From M269 sp964625615 (GTDB lineage Bacteria > Pseudomonadota > Gammaproteobacteria > Enterobacterales > Alteromonadaceae): DNA of 64,000 nt. Below, one piece after another: positions 27,197 through 36,178 of this stretch. The notes beneath the pieces are model-generated. The model did not search any database, had not been told where the DNA came from, and saw nothing but the letters and a program-made list of their open reading frames with translations. A program made the position numbers and the translations under genes. The DNA lies in NCBI GenBank assembly GCA_964625615.1, contig CAZVDU010000002.1:27624-91623 (forward strand), read 5' to 3'. Within the stretch, counting starts at the first letter, position 1, and every line of letters starts with the position of its first letter.

Positions 27197-27234
27197 AGGT
27201 GTCAGCGCCGATAAGCCATCGGAAAGCTGGCACC
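27197..27234 (+). other. Interrupted hairpin between the dehydrogenase and parC
   Basis: GGTG-CAGC-CCGAT pairs with ATCGG-GCTG-CACC around the loop AAGCC, with small internal mismatches. It begins 14 nt after the upstream stop and ends 30 nt before the parC ATG. No T-run follows. It could be a weak terminator, an RNA-processing stem or a parC leader structure. Confidence 0.45.
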
Positions 27235-27263
27235 ACCTCACATTAATTTAACCGACAGACCCT

Positions 27264-29561
27264 ATGAGTGAAGAAACCAGCATCAATAGCGACGGCATAG
27301 AACAGCGGCCATTACGTAGTTTTACTGAAGAAGCGTACCTTAACTACTCCATGTACGTCATTATGGATAGGGCATTACCGCATATTGGTGATGGCTTAAA
27401 ACCTGTCCAGCGCCGTATTATTTACGCTATGTCAGACTTAGGCTTACACGCCGGAGCCAAGTATAAAAAGTCAGCAAGAACGGTAGGTGATGTACTCGGT
27501 AAGTTTCACCCTCATGGTGACTCAGCTTGTTATGAAGCCATGGTGTTAATGGCACAACCTTTCTCTTATCGCTATCCCCTAGTCGATGGACAAGGCAACT
27601 GGGGCGCGCCCGACGACCCTAAATCCTTTGCAGCTATGCGATATACCGAAGCCAAGCTCTCCCGTTTCAGTGAAGTGTTGCTCAGCGAATTAGGGCAAGG
27701 CACAGCTGACTGGGTGCCTAATTTTGACGGCACACTTGAAGAGCCTAAAGTACTGCCTGCTCGCTTACCCCATATTTTGTGCAACGGTATTACAGGCATT
27801 GCAGTGGGCATGGCAACCGATATTCCACCACATAATGTGAGAGAGCTCGCTAATGCTTGTGCCATGTTATTGGATAACAGTAAAGCTGAACTGACAGATG
27901 TTTTAGAGCATATCCAAGGGCCAGATTACCCAACAGATGCAGAAATCATCACACCTAAAAGTGATATTCAGAAAATTTACGAAACAGGCCGTGGCTCTTT
28001 AAAGATGAGGGCAATATACGCTGAAGATAATGGCGAAATTGTTATTACAGCCTTGCCTCATCAAGCATCTGGCGCCAAAGTCCTAGAACAAATTGCAGGG
28101 CAAATGCAAAACAAAAAGCTGCCTATGGTTAGTGATTTACGTGATGAATCTGACCATGAAAATCCAACGCGCCTCGTTGTTACGCCTCGCTCAAATCGAG
28201 TCGATGTTGAACAGTTAATGCAACATTTATTCGCAACGACTGACTTGGAGAAGAACTACAGAGTCAATCTAAACATGATTGGCCTTGATGGAAGGCCTCA
28301 TGTCAAAGATCTGAAAAGCATCTTAAGCGAATGGCTTGTGTTTAGAAGAGACACTGTGACGCGCCGCTTACAGTATCGATTAGATAAAGTACTAGCACGA
28401 TTACACATCTTAGAAGGCCTGCTAATAGCCTTTTTGAATATTGATGAAGTCATTCACATTATTCGTACAGAAGATAAGCCTAAGATAGTCTTAATGGAGC
28501 GCTTCGGCTTAACCGACACACAGGCTGAAGCCATTTTAGAACTTAAACTCAGGCATTTAGCTAAACTGGAAGAGTTTAAGATAAAAAGCGAGCAAAAAGA
28601 GCTCGCCGAAGAGCGTGATCACCTTCAACAATTACTCGGCTCAGATCGTCGTATGAAAACACTGATCAAAAAAGAGATATTGGCCGATGCCGAAAAATAT
28701 GGTGATGACAGACGCTCCCCTATTGTTGAACGAGGTGAATCAAAAGCCTTATCCGAAAATGAGCTTATTCCATCAGAAGCAGTCACCATAGTATTGTCAG
28801 CCAAAGGCTGGGTGCGCAGTGCCAAAGGCCACGATATAGACGCAAAAAGCTTAAACTATAAAGCTGGGGACGAGTATCTCACTAGTGCTAGAGGCCGCAG
28901 TAATCAGCAGGCCGTGTTCCTTGATACCTCCGGTAGAGCTTTTTCATGCGATGCTCATTCGCTACCTTCAGCCAGAAGCCAAGGAGAACCTGTTACTGGC
29001 AGATTCAACCTTGTCACAGGCGAAAACGCCGAGCATGTGCTCATTAATACTGACCAACAGCATTACTTGATGACATCAGATGCTGGCTATGGGTTTGTCG
29101 GGAAATTTGGTGACATGATCAGCAAGAATAAGGCCGGTAAAGCATATCTAAGCTTACCGTCTTCAGCTAAAGTCATGTCTCCACAGTTAGTCACCAATCT
29201 AGAAACCGATTGGTGTTTAGCGATTTCTAACGAAGGCCGTATGCTTATCTTCCCTCTCAGAGATTTACCAGTTCTCGGTAAAGGAAAGGGCAACAAGATT
29301 ATCAGCATTCCGTCTGCCAAAGCCCAATCAAGGGAAGAGTTTATGAGCGTGATTTCCGTACTTCCTGATGATGCTCAAGTGAAAATTGTCGCTGGTAAAC
29401 GTGGAATGACCTTATCTAAATCTGACTTAGAACATTACAAAGGTGAACGTGGTAGACGAGGCAATAAGTTACCTCGCGGCTTGCAACGTGTTGATGGCGT
29501 AGAATTAGTATTGCCATCACCACTACTAGCCGATGAAGAAACGAAGAGTGACGACGCCTAA
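27264..29561 (+). CDS. parC: DNA topoisomerase IV subunit A
   Basis: 765 residues. The breakage-reunion domain shows GKFHPHGDSACYEAMV and the catalytic tyrosine Y127 in AAMRYTEA. The quinolone-determining positions S87 and E91 (equivalent to E. coli ParC S80 and E84) are wild type. The C-terminal propeller is shorter than in GyrA and lacks a GyrA box, which supports ParC. With ParE (not in the window) it decatenates chromosomes after replication. It is not obviously in an operon. Confidence 0.96.
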   Translation: MSEETSINSDGIEQRPLRSFTEEAYLNYSMYVIMDRALPHIGDGLKPVQRRIIYAMSDLGLHAGAKYKKSARTVGDVLGKFHPHGDSACYEAMVLMAQPFSYRYPLVDGQGNWGAPDDPKSFAAMRYTEAKLSRFSEVLLSELGQGTADWVPNFDGTLEEPKVLPARLPHILCNGITGIAVGMATDIPPHNVRELANACAMLLDNSKAELTDVLEHIQGPDYPTDAEIITPKSDIQKIYETGRGSLKMRAIYAEDNGEIVITALPHQASGAKVLEQIAGQMQNKKLPMVSDLRDESDHENPTRLVVTPRSNRVDVEQLMQHLFATTDLEKNYRVNLNMIGLDGRPHVKDLKSILSEWLVFRRDTVTRRLQYRLDKVLARLHILEGLLIAFLNIDEVIHIIRTEDKPKIVLMERFGLTDTQAEAILELKLRHLAKLEEFKIKSEQKELAEERDHLQQLLGSDRRMKTLIKKEILADAEKYGDDRRSPIVERGESKALSENELIPSEAVTIVLSAKGWVRSAKGHDIDAKSLNYKAGDEYLTSARGRSNQQAVFLDTSGRAFSCDAHSLPSARSQGEPVTGRFNLVTGENAEHVLINTDQQHYLMTSDAGYGFVGKFGDMISKNKAGKAYLSLPSSAKVMSPQLVTNLETDWCLAISNEGRMLIFPLRDLPVLGKGKGNKIISIPSAKAQSREEFMSVISVLPDDAQVKIVAGKRGMTLSKSDLEHYKGERGRRGNKLPRGLQRVDGVELVLPSPLLADEETKSDDA

Positions 29562-29568
29562 CGGCGTC
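29553..29568 (+). repeat. Stem-loop spanning the parC stop codon
   Basis: GACGCC-taac-GGCGTC forms a perfect 6-bp stem whose loop contains the TAA stop. No T tract follows, so termination is uncertain. It may mark the 3' end of the message or protect it. Confidence 0.4.
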
Positions 29569-29593
29569 ATCGGCTCGACTTACTAGTAATCGA

Positions 29594-30742
29594 TCAATCT
29601 AATCGGTCACTTTTCAGTAAACTCGCCATAGCCCGATTAAATACCTTCATCCAGCGAGGGCAGAACTGCCCTTCTGCCACGCGATTAATTTCAACCACAG
29701 CACGCTTTTTAGGGCGTTTTCTGTGGCTATTGTGTGCCCGCGTATGCGTTAATGCATCATAAGTGTCCAAAATAGCGATAAGCCTGGCTCCGTCACAGAT
29801 TTCTTTACCCTTAACACCCAAAGGGTAGCCTGTACCGTCCAAACGTTCATGGTGCTGCATCACCATTTTACGCGCGTCGTTCCATTGATCTAAATGTTCA
29901 AGCAATCGAGAACTCTTATAAACATGCGAACGCATCAAATTAAATTCACTGTCCGTTAAATCACCTTGCTTATGCAAAACTTTAAGCGGCATGAATGCCA
30001 TACCGAAGTCATGCACATAACAAGCAACTGCCAGTTGATCATGATCGATTGGACTACCGGCTAACTTGTTTAGCAACAATGCGAGTTTCGCTATACGATC
30101 CCCCCGACCTTGCCAATACATTGAACGTTCTTCTATTGGCTCCATCAACTGCCGAAAGAACATAATATCAGCTTGCTTTTCGTCGCTTAAGTCACTCGGA
30201 ATACCAATACTATCAAGCGTTTCCTGCGCCTTAGTTTGCGACTCTTCATGCTCTTCTTCAACAGCTCGACTATCCAAGCTTGGATCTAGAAGCACAACAG
30301 CATCCGCTAACAACCTTTCATGTTGCGGTGCATTATCAGGATTAATTAATGCAACACGCTCCACTAGCTCTTTCAGCATGACGTCATCGTATTCCGCTGA
30401 GCCCGACTTAATACAGCTTTCGACGAACCCTTTCACGCGATCTAACGACAGCAAAACCAAGTCACTCATGGTACTTGTATATTTTATTTCTCCTTTACGA
30501 AGAAAATCCAACAAGTCCTCTGCGTGCTGTAAAAGCGGGACCATCGGTGAAAAGCTAACAAGCCCCAAGTCACCTTTGATGGTATGAATAGAGCGAAATA
30601 AAGCGCGCTGTAATTCGTTGTCATCAGGTCTAAGTTCCAGCTCTATTAGTGTTTGTTCACTGGCTTCATAGAGTTCGTTAATCTCTTCAAGGAGATCATT
30701 AAGAATATCGCCGTCTAAATCATCATGACGAAAGGTTTGCAT
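29594..30742 (-). CDS. Hpt-HD-GYP fusion protein
   Basis: 382 residues from the ATG at 30742; GAGG lies 8 nt upstream. The N-terminus is an Hpt domain with the phosphorylatable H53 in SIHTIKGDLG. After an acidic linker (about 150-185) comes an HD-GYP domain with H244-D245 in YVHDFG and HHERLDGTGYP at 297-307, so the metal-binding and GYP residues are present. HD-GYP enzymes hydrolyse c-di-GMP. Coupling it to an Hpt implies control by a phosphorelay, maybe the hybrid kinase at 22654-25830. No signal or TM, so cytoplasmic. It converges on parC. Confidence 0.87.
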   Translation of the reverse strand: MQTFRHDDLDGDILNDLLEEINELYEASEQTLIELELRPDDNELQRALFRSIHTIKGDLGLVSFSPMVPLLQHAEDLLDFLRKGEIKYTSTMSDLVLLSLDRVKGFVESCIKSGSAEYDDVMLKELVERVALINPDNAPQHERLLADAVVLLDPSLDSRAVEEEHEESQTKAQETLDSIGIPSDLSDEKQADIMFFRQLMEPIEERSMYWQGRGDRIAKLALLLNKLAGSPIDHDQLAVACYVHDFGMAFMPLKVLHKQGDLTDSEFNLMRSHVYKSSRLLEHLDQWNDARKMVMQHHERLDGTGYPLGVKGKEICDGARLIAILDTYDALTHTRAHNSHRKRPKKRAVVEINRVAEGQFCPRWMKVFNRAMASLLKSDRLD

Positions 30743-30907
30743 GTAGTTAACCTCAGGTTTGTATAAGGAAATCAATAAAGATTATTCAAATCAATATGTT
30801 AAAAACAGAAATCAGCCTGGAGACATTATTATGCCCTATCAGTTAAAGTGGATACACCGTCTTTCTATGTCGGTCACATCGCAGTTAACTTTACTCAAAG
30901 TCATATT

Positions 30908-32152
30908 CTAGCACCGACTTTCGATCATCACCTGTAATTGATTCAGTAAAAAATCACGCTCACTGCTATTTTGCGTCATTTTAATGGCTTGTTGGTATGA
31001 ATGTTCGGCATCTGAATAACGTTGCATTTGACGTTCAAACTCTGCTTTTGTCGCATAATATGGTTGATAGTTTGCTAAATCAGGATCGAGTCTAAGGAGC
31101 TGACGGTAAGCATCATCAACAGTTTGGTACTGTGCAATAGCAACCAATTGATTTAGCCGTGTGATTGGCGATGGACAAGCCTGAAGTAAATTATCATAAA
31201 GCAGAATTATTTGGTGCCAATCTGTAGACACCCAATCCACAGAGGTGGCATGCAAGGCGCTAATTGCGGCCTGTATTTGATAAGGGCCTGTATTACCTTG
31301 CCCTAACACATCCAACAAAAGCGCCTTTGCCTCAGCAATTTGATTATGTTTCCACAAAGTCCTATCTTGCTCAGCTAAGGGAATATAAGGTCTTGTGGCC
31401 GAACTTCGCGCAGGTGTTCGAGCATCGCTGAGTTGTAATAAGCAGTACAACCCTATGACTTCCGGACTTGGCATTAGTTGGCGCAAAACGATTGATAACC
31501 GAATAGCTTCATTAGCTAAGTCTTGTCGGCTTAATGTTTGCCCTTCGTAAGCATTGAAAGACTCATTAAAGATGAGATAAACAACAGATAAAACTTCATT
31601 AAGCCTCTGCTTCAAATCTCCAGATTCGGGCACTTTGTAGCTGATACCTGCCTGCTTTATCTTTCTTTTTGCACGCGTCAATCGTTGTAACATCGTTGAC
31701 TCAGATGTTAAAAAAGCCCGAGCAATTTCTCGAGCAGTCAAGCCACACAGTGTTTTGAGCGTAAGCGCTATTTGTGCTTCTGCACTTAAAGCAGGGTGGC
31801 AACAGGTAAAAATGAGTCGTAGCCGTTCATCTGGTATGGCTTCATCAGATTCAAAGTAGCCGCCGTCTTCCTTACCAAATTGTTGTTCAAGTTCAAATAA
31901 CACTTTATCGGTATTGCGAGATTTACTTTGGCGTAGCTGATCAATAATTTTGCGCTTAGCAACAGTATGCAACCAAGCAGACGTGGACGTTGGAATACCT
32001 TTTATAGGCCATTGCAGCATGGCCTGTTCAAAAGCTTCTTGTACAGCATCTTCAGCAAGATCGATATCTTTAGCCCAGTATGCTAAAGCGGCAATGATCT
32101 TACCTGACTTCGTGCGATAGAGACGCACGAAGTCAGTAGCATCGTTGCTCAA
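30908..32152 (-). CDS. ECF sigma factor, ECF42-like, with C-terminal TPR-like extension
   Basis: 414 residues. The first ~180 contain sigma2 (AEDAVQEAFEQA, TSAWLHTVAKRKIIDQLR) and sigma4 (LTLKTLCGLTAREIARAF) regions. The remaining ~230 residues are helical, with LNRLVAIAQYQTVDDAY and NYQPYYATKAEFERQMQR like the SnoaL-free extension of ECF42. The start appears to be TTG, overlapping the stop of the YCII gene as TTGA, so translation is coupled. No anti-sigma is present; in ECF42 the extension and the DGPF partner are thought to matter instead. Regulon unknown. Confidence 0.85.
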   Translation of the reverse strand: MSNDATDFVRLYRTKSGKIIAALAYWAKDIDLAEDAVQEAFEQAMLQWPIKGIPTSTSAWLHTVAKRKIIDQLRQSKSRNTDKVLFELEQQFGKEDGGYFESDEAIPDERLRLIFTCCHPALSAEAQIALTLKTLCGLTAREIARAFLTSESTMLQRLTRAKRKIKQAGISYKVPESGDLKQRLNEVLSVVYLIFNESFNAYEGQTLSRQDLANEAIRLSIVLRQLMPSPEVIGLYCLLQLSDARTPARSSATRPYIPLAEQDRTLWKHNQIAEAKALLLDVLGQGNTGPYQIQAAISALHATSVDWVSTDWHQIILLYDNLLQACPSPITRLNQLVAIAQYQTVDDAYRQLLRLDPDLANYQPYYATKAEFERQMQRYSDAEHSYQQAIKMTQNSSERDFLLNQLQVMIESRC

Positions 32153-32490
32153 TCGTCAAACGTCATAATAGGCCTAACTTCAATAGTGCCGTACCGCGCA
32201 CTTGGTATCTTGGCAGCCCATTTTAGAGCTTCGTCCAGATCTTTACACTCTAACAAGTAGTAGCCACCAAGCTGCTCCTTAGTTTCAGCAAAAGGGCCAT
32301 CTGTCACGACCGAGTTACCTTCGCGAACACACACAGAAGTCGCTGTGCTAACAGGCTGAAGCGCATTACCTCCGGCCATAACACCGGCGGCAGTGGCTTC
32401 TTCACCAAAGGCATGATATTGGCCGATAAGCGTATCAAAATCGACGTCATCTTCACCTTCTGTATTATATATCAACGCTAAAAATTGCAT
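32149..32490 (-). CDS. YCII/DGPF-domain protein paired with the ECF sigma factor
   Basis: 113 residues from the ATG at 32490 (GGAG 7 nt upstream; an earlier start at 32517 is less likely). MQFLALIYNTEGED, then VVTDGPFAETKEQLGGYYLLE contain the DGPF signature for which the family is named, and IEVRPIM closes the ferredoxin-like fold. Such proteins are regular neighbours of ECF42-type sigma factors. Whether it is an enzyme or a regulator is not known. It is first in this two-gene operon. Confidence 0.85.
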   Translation of the reverse strand: MQFLALIYNTEGEDDVDFDTLIGQYHAFGEEATAAGVMAGGNALQPVSTATSVCVREGNSVVTDGPFAETKEQLGGYYLLECKDLDEALKWAAKIPSARYGTIEVRPIMTFDD

Positions 32491-32694
32491 GTTTAATCTC
32501 CAAATAATGTGTTCCAATCCGCCTTATAGGATTGGTAGTGAAAGCACGAATTTGCTTTTCAATATACTGTCGATTACAAAGAGTCTAATTCGACACCTAT
32601 ATCAAAATAATTAACACAATCATCGATTTTGCTGTGTTTTTTGACCTATTGTGGTAGCTTAACTTATCTGACCATCCATTAAAGGAAGGATTTT

Positions 32695-33873
32695 ATGTAT
32701 TGGTTAAGATCATTAATAGGGCTTGTTGTTCTCACGCAGATTGTCGCTTGTCAATCAACTCAACAAGTTGTTGTTGATGAAAAACCTAGGCTAGAGCCTT
32801 TCCCGGAACTTGATAATAGCCCGTTTGATTTACAATCTGTGCCAACAAAAAGCGAGTTATTTACGCTCAATGAAGCGCAAAAAGAGCATTTCCTCAACTA
32901 CTATTTCGCAGAAGAAAATAGGGACATTCTTTCACATAAACGGCTCTCTAACTATCTAGGTGCTAAGCTAGATCAATTTAATTTCTTAGGTAAGACTTAT
33001 ACTGCCAATCAAACATTAACAGAAGATTCAGGCAACTGCCTATCACTGGCAATACTCACCACAGCGTTAGCCAACGTAGTCGGCTTAGAAACACATTACC
33101 AGAGAGTGCACTCAGCACCCATATACCACAGGCACAATAACACCTTGAAAACCTCAGGACATGTGCGAGCGGTTGTCTATGCTAACGAAGATATAGACCA
33201 TGAAGAAGACGTTCTCATCCTTCGACGACGTGCAGTAATAATCGACTATTTTCCAGATATTAATGATGTTGGGAGTGAATTTGTCTCCGAGCAGGATTTT
33301 GTATCCATGTTTTATCAAAACCTAGCCGGCGACGCGCTATTCGATGAGAACTATGATGCAGCCTTTTCATACCTTCAAGAAGCGCTTAAACACAACCAAT
33401 ATAACCCTTACACATTAAATACTTTAGCTGTCTTAAATAACCAGGTTGGTTATGAACAGAATGCAGAAAAGCTGTTTGAGTTCGCTGTTAACAACACAAA
33501 TAGAACCGTTAACCTCATATCGAATTATGCAAACTTTCTGGAAAGCCAAGGCAAAACAGCTAAAGCAACATCACTGTTAACTGAAGTTGAGTCTAATAAT
33601 GATACAAACCCTTACGACTGGTTAGATCTCGCTAACCAGCACCTCAACAATGACAATAATAGATTAGCGCTTAAGTATTATGAAAAAGCGCTCGAGTTTG
33701 GTCCCTACTTACACGAAGTACATTTTGGCTTGGCTCAACTATACTGGAAACAAGGTCAGGTAAATAAAGCACTAGCGTCGCTTGAAAAAGCACAAAGCCT
33801 GACATTTGAAGATCCGACCAAGCGCTTATATATAGCCAAATCACTCACATTAAGGGAGTCGGTTGAATATTAG
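32695..33873 (+). CDS. Lipoprotein with transglutaminase-like domain and TPRs (copy 1)
   Basis: 392 residues. Lipidated Cys19 in the lipobox IVAC. Residues of about 80-190 look like a transglutaminase/papain-like fold: C115 in GNCLSLAI, H156 in TSGHVRAVV and D184 in IIDYFPD would form a Cys-His-Asp triad. Residues of about 215-390 hold TPR units (FSYLQEALKHNQYNPYTLN, ALKYYEKALEFGP, KALASLEKAQSL). It is a close tandem paralogue of the next gene, which keeps the same three residues. Likely an envelope protease, amidase or cross-linker, or a protein-binding scaffold. The triad is inferred from spacing. Confidence 0.7.
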   Translation: MYWLRSLIGLVVLTQIVACQSTQQVVVDEKPRLEPFPELDNSPFDLQSVPTKSELFTLNEAQKEHFLNYYFAEENRDILSHKRLSNYLGAKLDQFNFLGKTYTANQTLTEDSGNCLSLAILTTALANVVGLETHYQRVHSAPIYHRHNNTLKTSGHVRAVVYANEDIDHEEDVLILRRRAVIIDYFPDINDVGSEFVSEQDFVSMFYQNLAGDALFDENYDAAFSYLQEALKHNQYNPYTLNTLAVLNNQVGYEQNAEKLFEFAVNNTNRTVNLISNYANFLESQGKTAKATSLLTEVESNNDTNPYDWLDLANQHLNNDNNRLALKYYEKALEFGPYLHEVHFGLAQLYWKQGQVNKALASLEKAQSLTFEDPTKRLYIAKSLTLRESVEY

Positions 33874-33937
33874 TGCATGAAGATGAGTAACCTAGTCTCA
33901 ATTCTATTTTCCTCATAGCAGTCAAAGGAGTTGTATT

Positions 33938-35095
33938 ATGAAAAAGTTAAAGTTGTTAGTCTGTTTATTTTGCCTAACCCAGTTAGCGGCGTGCCAATCG
34001 ACAGAAGACGCTACTGCAGAGAAAACCCTGGTTCTGGCACCTTTCCCAGAGTTAGACAATAGCGCTTTTGAATTCAAACCAGTACCGCTAGCAAACGATT
34101 TGTTTGTTCTTAGCCTGGAACAAAAAGCAGATTTCCGTAAATACTTTCAATCAATAAAAAATGAGAATGTCCCTCATCACGAGCGACTCTCTAACTACCT
34201 AAATGACAAGCTCCATAAATTCAACTTCCGAGGAAAAACACTAACTGCCAGTCAAACATTAGTCGAAGGTTCGGGTAATTGCTTATCACTGGCAATATTA
34301 GCAACGGCACTGGCCGAAACAGTTAACCTCACAACAAGCCATCAGACAATGCATTCAGAGCCGATATATCATAGGCATGACAATATTTTGAAAACATCAG
34401 GGCATGTACGGACCTTTGTCTACTCGAAAACGAGGAAACATAAAACGATTCGATACGAGTCAGCGGTCATTGACTATTTCCCTGATATTGACGATGTCGT
34501 TGGCGAGATTGTCACTGTGCAAGATTTTATTTCTATGTATTATCAAAATCTAGCGGGAGAAGCCATTATTGCTAAAGATTACAATTTGGCATTTTCTTAC
34601 TTGCAAGAAGCACTCAAACAGAATCAGTACAATCCAAACACACTCAACACGTTGGCCGTTTTAAATAACCAGGTTGGACATGATGAAAACACAAAAAAGC
34701 TCTATGAGTTTGCGATCAACAATACGGAAAAGACACACAATCTTGTATCGAATTACGCTAATTATTTAGAAAAACATGGGCAAGCAGATAAAGCCAAATC
34801 ACTGTTAGCAGAAGTGTCTAATGATGATACTAACCCCTATGACTGGCTAGATCTCGCCAACCGACACCTCAAAGATGGCAACCTCAGATTAGCATCTAAG
34901 TCTTATGAAAAGGCACTGGAGTTGGGACCCTACTTACATGAAGTACATTTCGGCTTAGCACAACTATACTGGACGCAAGGTCAGGTAACTCAAGCATTAG
35001 CGTCGCTTGAAAGAGCGCAAAGTCTGACGTTTGAAGATCCAACAAAACGCTTATATATAGCCAAAGCAATGACGTTGAAAAAATCGATAGAGTAA
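33938..35095 (+). CDS. Lipoprotein with transglutaminase-like domain and TPRs (copy 2)
   Basis: 385 residues, 64 bp after copy 1, with its own ribosome site (AAAGGAG about 7 nt before the ATG). Lipidated Cys19 in LAAC. The triad candidates are C115 (GNCLSLAI), H156 (TSGHVRTFV) and D179 (VIDYFPD). TPR-like units follow to the C-terminus. Copies differ mainly in the N-terminal linker and the loop between His and Asp, which suggests different partners or substrates. The ankyrin gene follows 8 nt downstream, so the three genes probably form one operon. Confidence 0.7.
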   Translation: MKKLKLLVCLFCLTQLAACQSTEDATAEKTLVLAPFPELDNSAFEFKPVPLANDLFVLSLEQKADFRKYFQSIKNENVPHHERLSNYLNDKLHKFNFRGKTLTASQTLVEGSGNCLSLAILATALAETVNLTTSHQTMHSEPIYHRHDNILKTSGHVRTFVYSKTRKHKTIRYESAVIDYFPDIDDVVGEIVTVQDFISMYYQNLAGEAIIAKDYNLAFSYLQEALKQNQYNPNTLNTLAVLNNQVGHDENTKKLYEFAINNTEKTHNLVSNYANYLEKHGQADKAKSLLAEVSNDDTNPYDWLDLANRHLKDGNLRLASKSYEKALELGPYLHEVHFGLAQLYWTQGQVTQALASLERAQSLTFEDPTKRLYIAKAMTLKKSIE

Positions 35096-35103
35096 TAGTA
35101 AAT

Positions 35104-36102
35104 ATGCGGCAGGAAAACAACGGTAAGTATACAGCATTTGATCAAGCCGTTTTATCTATCGTCGACGGCAATGAAGCGCAGTTAAAAAGCTTATTAGCGG
35201 CATATCCAACGTTGATTAGCCAAAGGTCAACAGCGCCTCACCAAGCAACTTTACTCCACTACATATCAGCTAATGGTGTAGAAGATGAGTTTCAACGCAG
35301 CCCCGACAATGCTTGTGATATCGCAACTATACTCCTAGATGCTGGTGCAGAAGTTGATGCGTTAGCAGAATGTTACGGCGGTGGTCCCGCACAAACACCG
35401 TTGTCATTATTGGTGAGCAGTTACCATCCCGCTAAAGCAGGAGTACAAGCACCACTCGTCACACTACTTGTTAAATATGGTGCCAAAGTTGATGGTATAG
35501 ACGACAGTAGTGGACCGATAGCCACAGCTATTGCATTTGGTTACCCATCTGCAGCAAAAGCACTGGCTGACAACGGCGCTAAGATTAGCTGTGTTCAGTT
35601 CGCAGCAGCGTTAGGTGATTTGAGCAAGTTCAATACATTCTTTGATACCAACAACGAACTCATTGCGGATGCTGGCAGCCATCGCTCGAATGTAATTACC
35701 TCAACAAATGATAAAGAAGCAGCTTTATCTATCGCCTTTTGGTATGCCTGTTTACACGGCCAGGTTGATATTGCCAGGCAACTTCTAAATAAAGGTGCCA
35801 ATATCAACCACAAAGACAAAGAAGGATTTACAGCCTTGCATAGTGCATCAGTTAGAGGTAAGCCTGAACTGGTTTCTCTGCTAATAGACAACCAGGCTGA
35901 CATAGAAGTAACGAATGATTATGGTGGAACCGTATTAGACACATTATGCTGGTTTGCAACCAATGTTCGAAGTGATGATGTCGATTACATCAGCATAGCA
36001 ACTTTACTTCTCAATGGCGGCGCTAAAGCATCTGCAATATCACCTTACCCGACAGGGCATAAGGCGTTAGACGACTTGTTGAGACCGTATCGTAATGTAT
36101 AA
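35104..36102 (+). CDS. Ankyrin-repeat protein
   Basis: 332 residues with no signal peptide or TM. Ankyrin units are clear in the C-terminal half (ARQLLNKGANINHKDKEGFTALHSASVRGKPELVSLLI, then the next unit ADIEVTNDYGGTVLDTL), and weaker ones occur from about residue 40. No other domain found. It probably binds a cytoplasmic partner. Position 8 nt after the second lipoprotein suggests shared expression. No clear Shine-Dalgarno precedes the ATG, which supports coupling. Confidence 0.8.
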   Translation: MRQENNGKYTAFDQAVLSIVDGNEAQLKSLLAAYPTLISQRSTAPHQATLLHYISANGVEDEFQRSPDNACDIATILLDAGAEVDALAECYGGGPAQTPLSLLVSSYHPAKAGVQAPLVTLLVKYGAKVDGIDDSSGPIATAIAFGYPSAAKALADNGAKISCVQFAAALGDLSKFNTFFDTNNELIADAGSHRSNVITSTNDKEAALSIAFWYACLHGQVDIARQLLNKGANINHKDKEGFTALHSASVRGKPELVSLLIDNQADIEVTNDYGGTVLDTLCWFATNVRSDDVDYISIATLLLNGGAKASAISPYPTGHKALDDLLRPYRNV

Positions 36103-36178
36103 AAATAATTAACTCCTTTGACATCATCCGCCTTAAAACAGTTATAATCACGCGCTTCTTTTATAGGCGAGTTATTAC

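Larger units (their letters stand above)
32695..35095 (+). repeat. Tandem gene duplication of transglutaminase/TPR lipoproteins
   Basis: The two genes at 32695-33873 and 33938-35095 align over their whole length with few indels (392 and 385 residues). Identity is high in the catalytic-like domain and the TPR tail and lower just after the lipobox. Each has its own signal peptide and its own intact Cys-His-Asp set. Confidence 0.85.

Noticed and set aside
27264..29561. Possible quinolone resistance in parC
   Set aside because: S87 and E91 are the wild-type residues at the resistance positions.
30066..30587. 173-codon frame opposite the Hpt-HD-GYP gene
   Set aside because: Ser-rich shadow of a well supported gene; no start signals.
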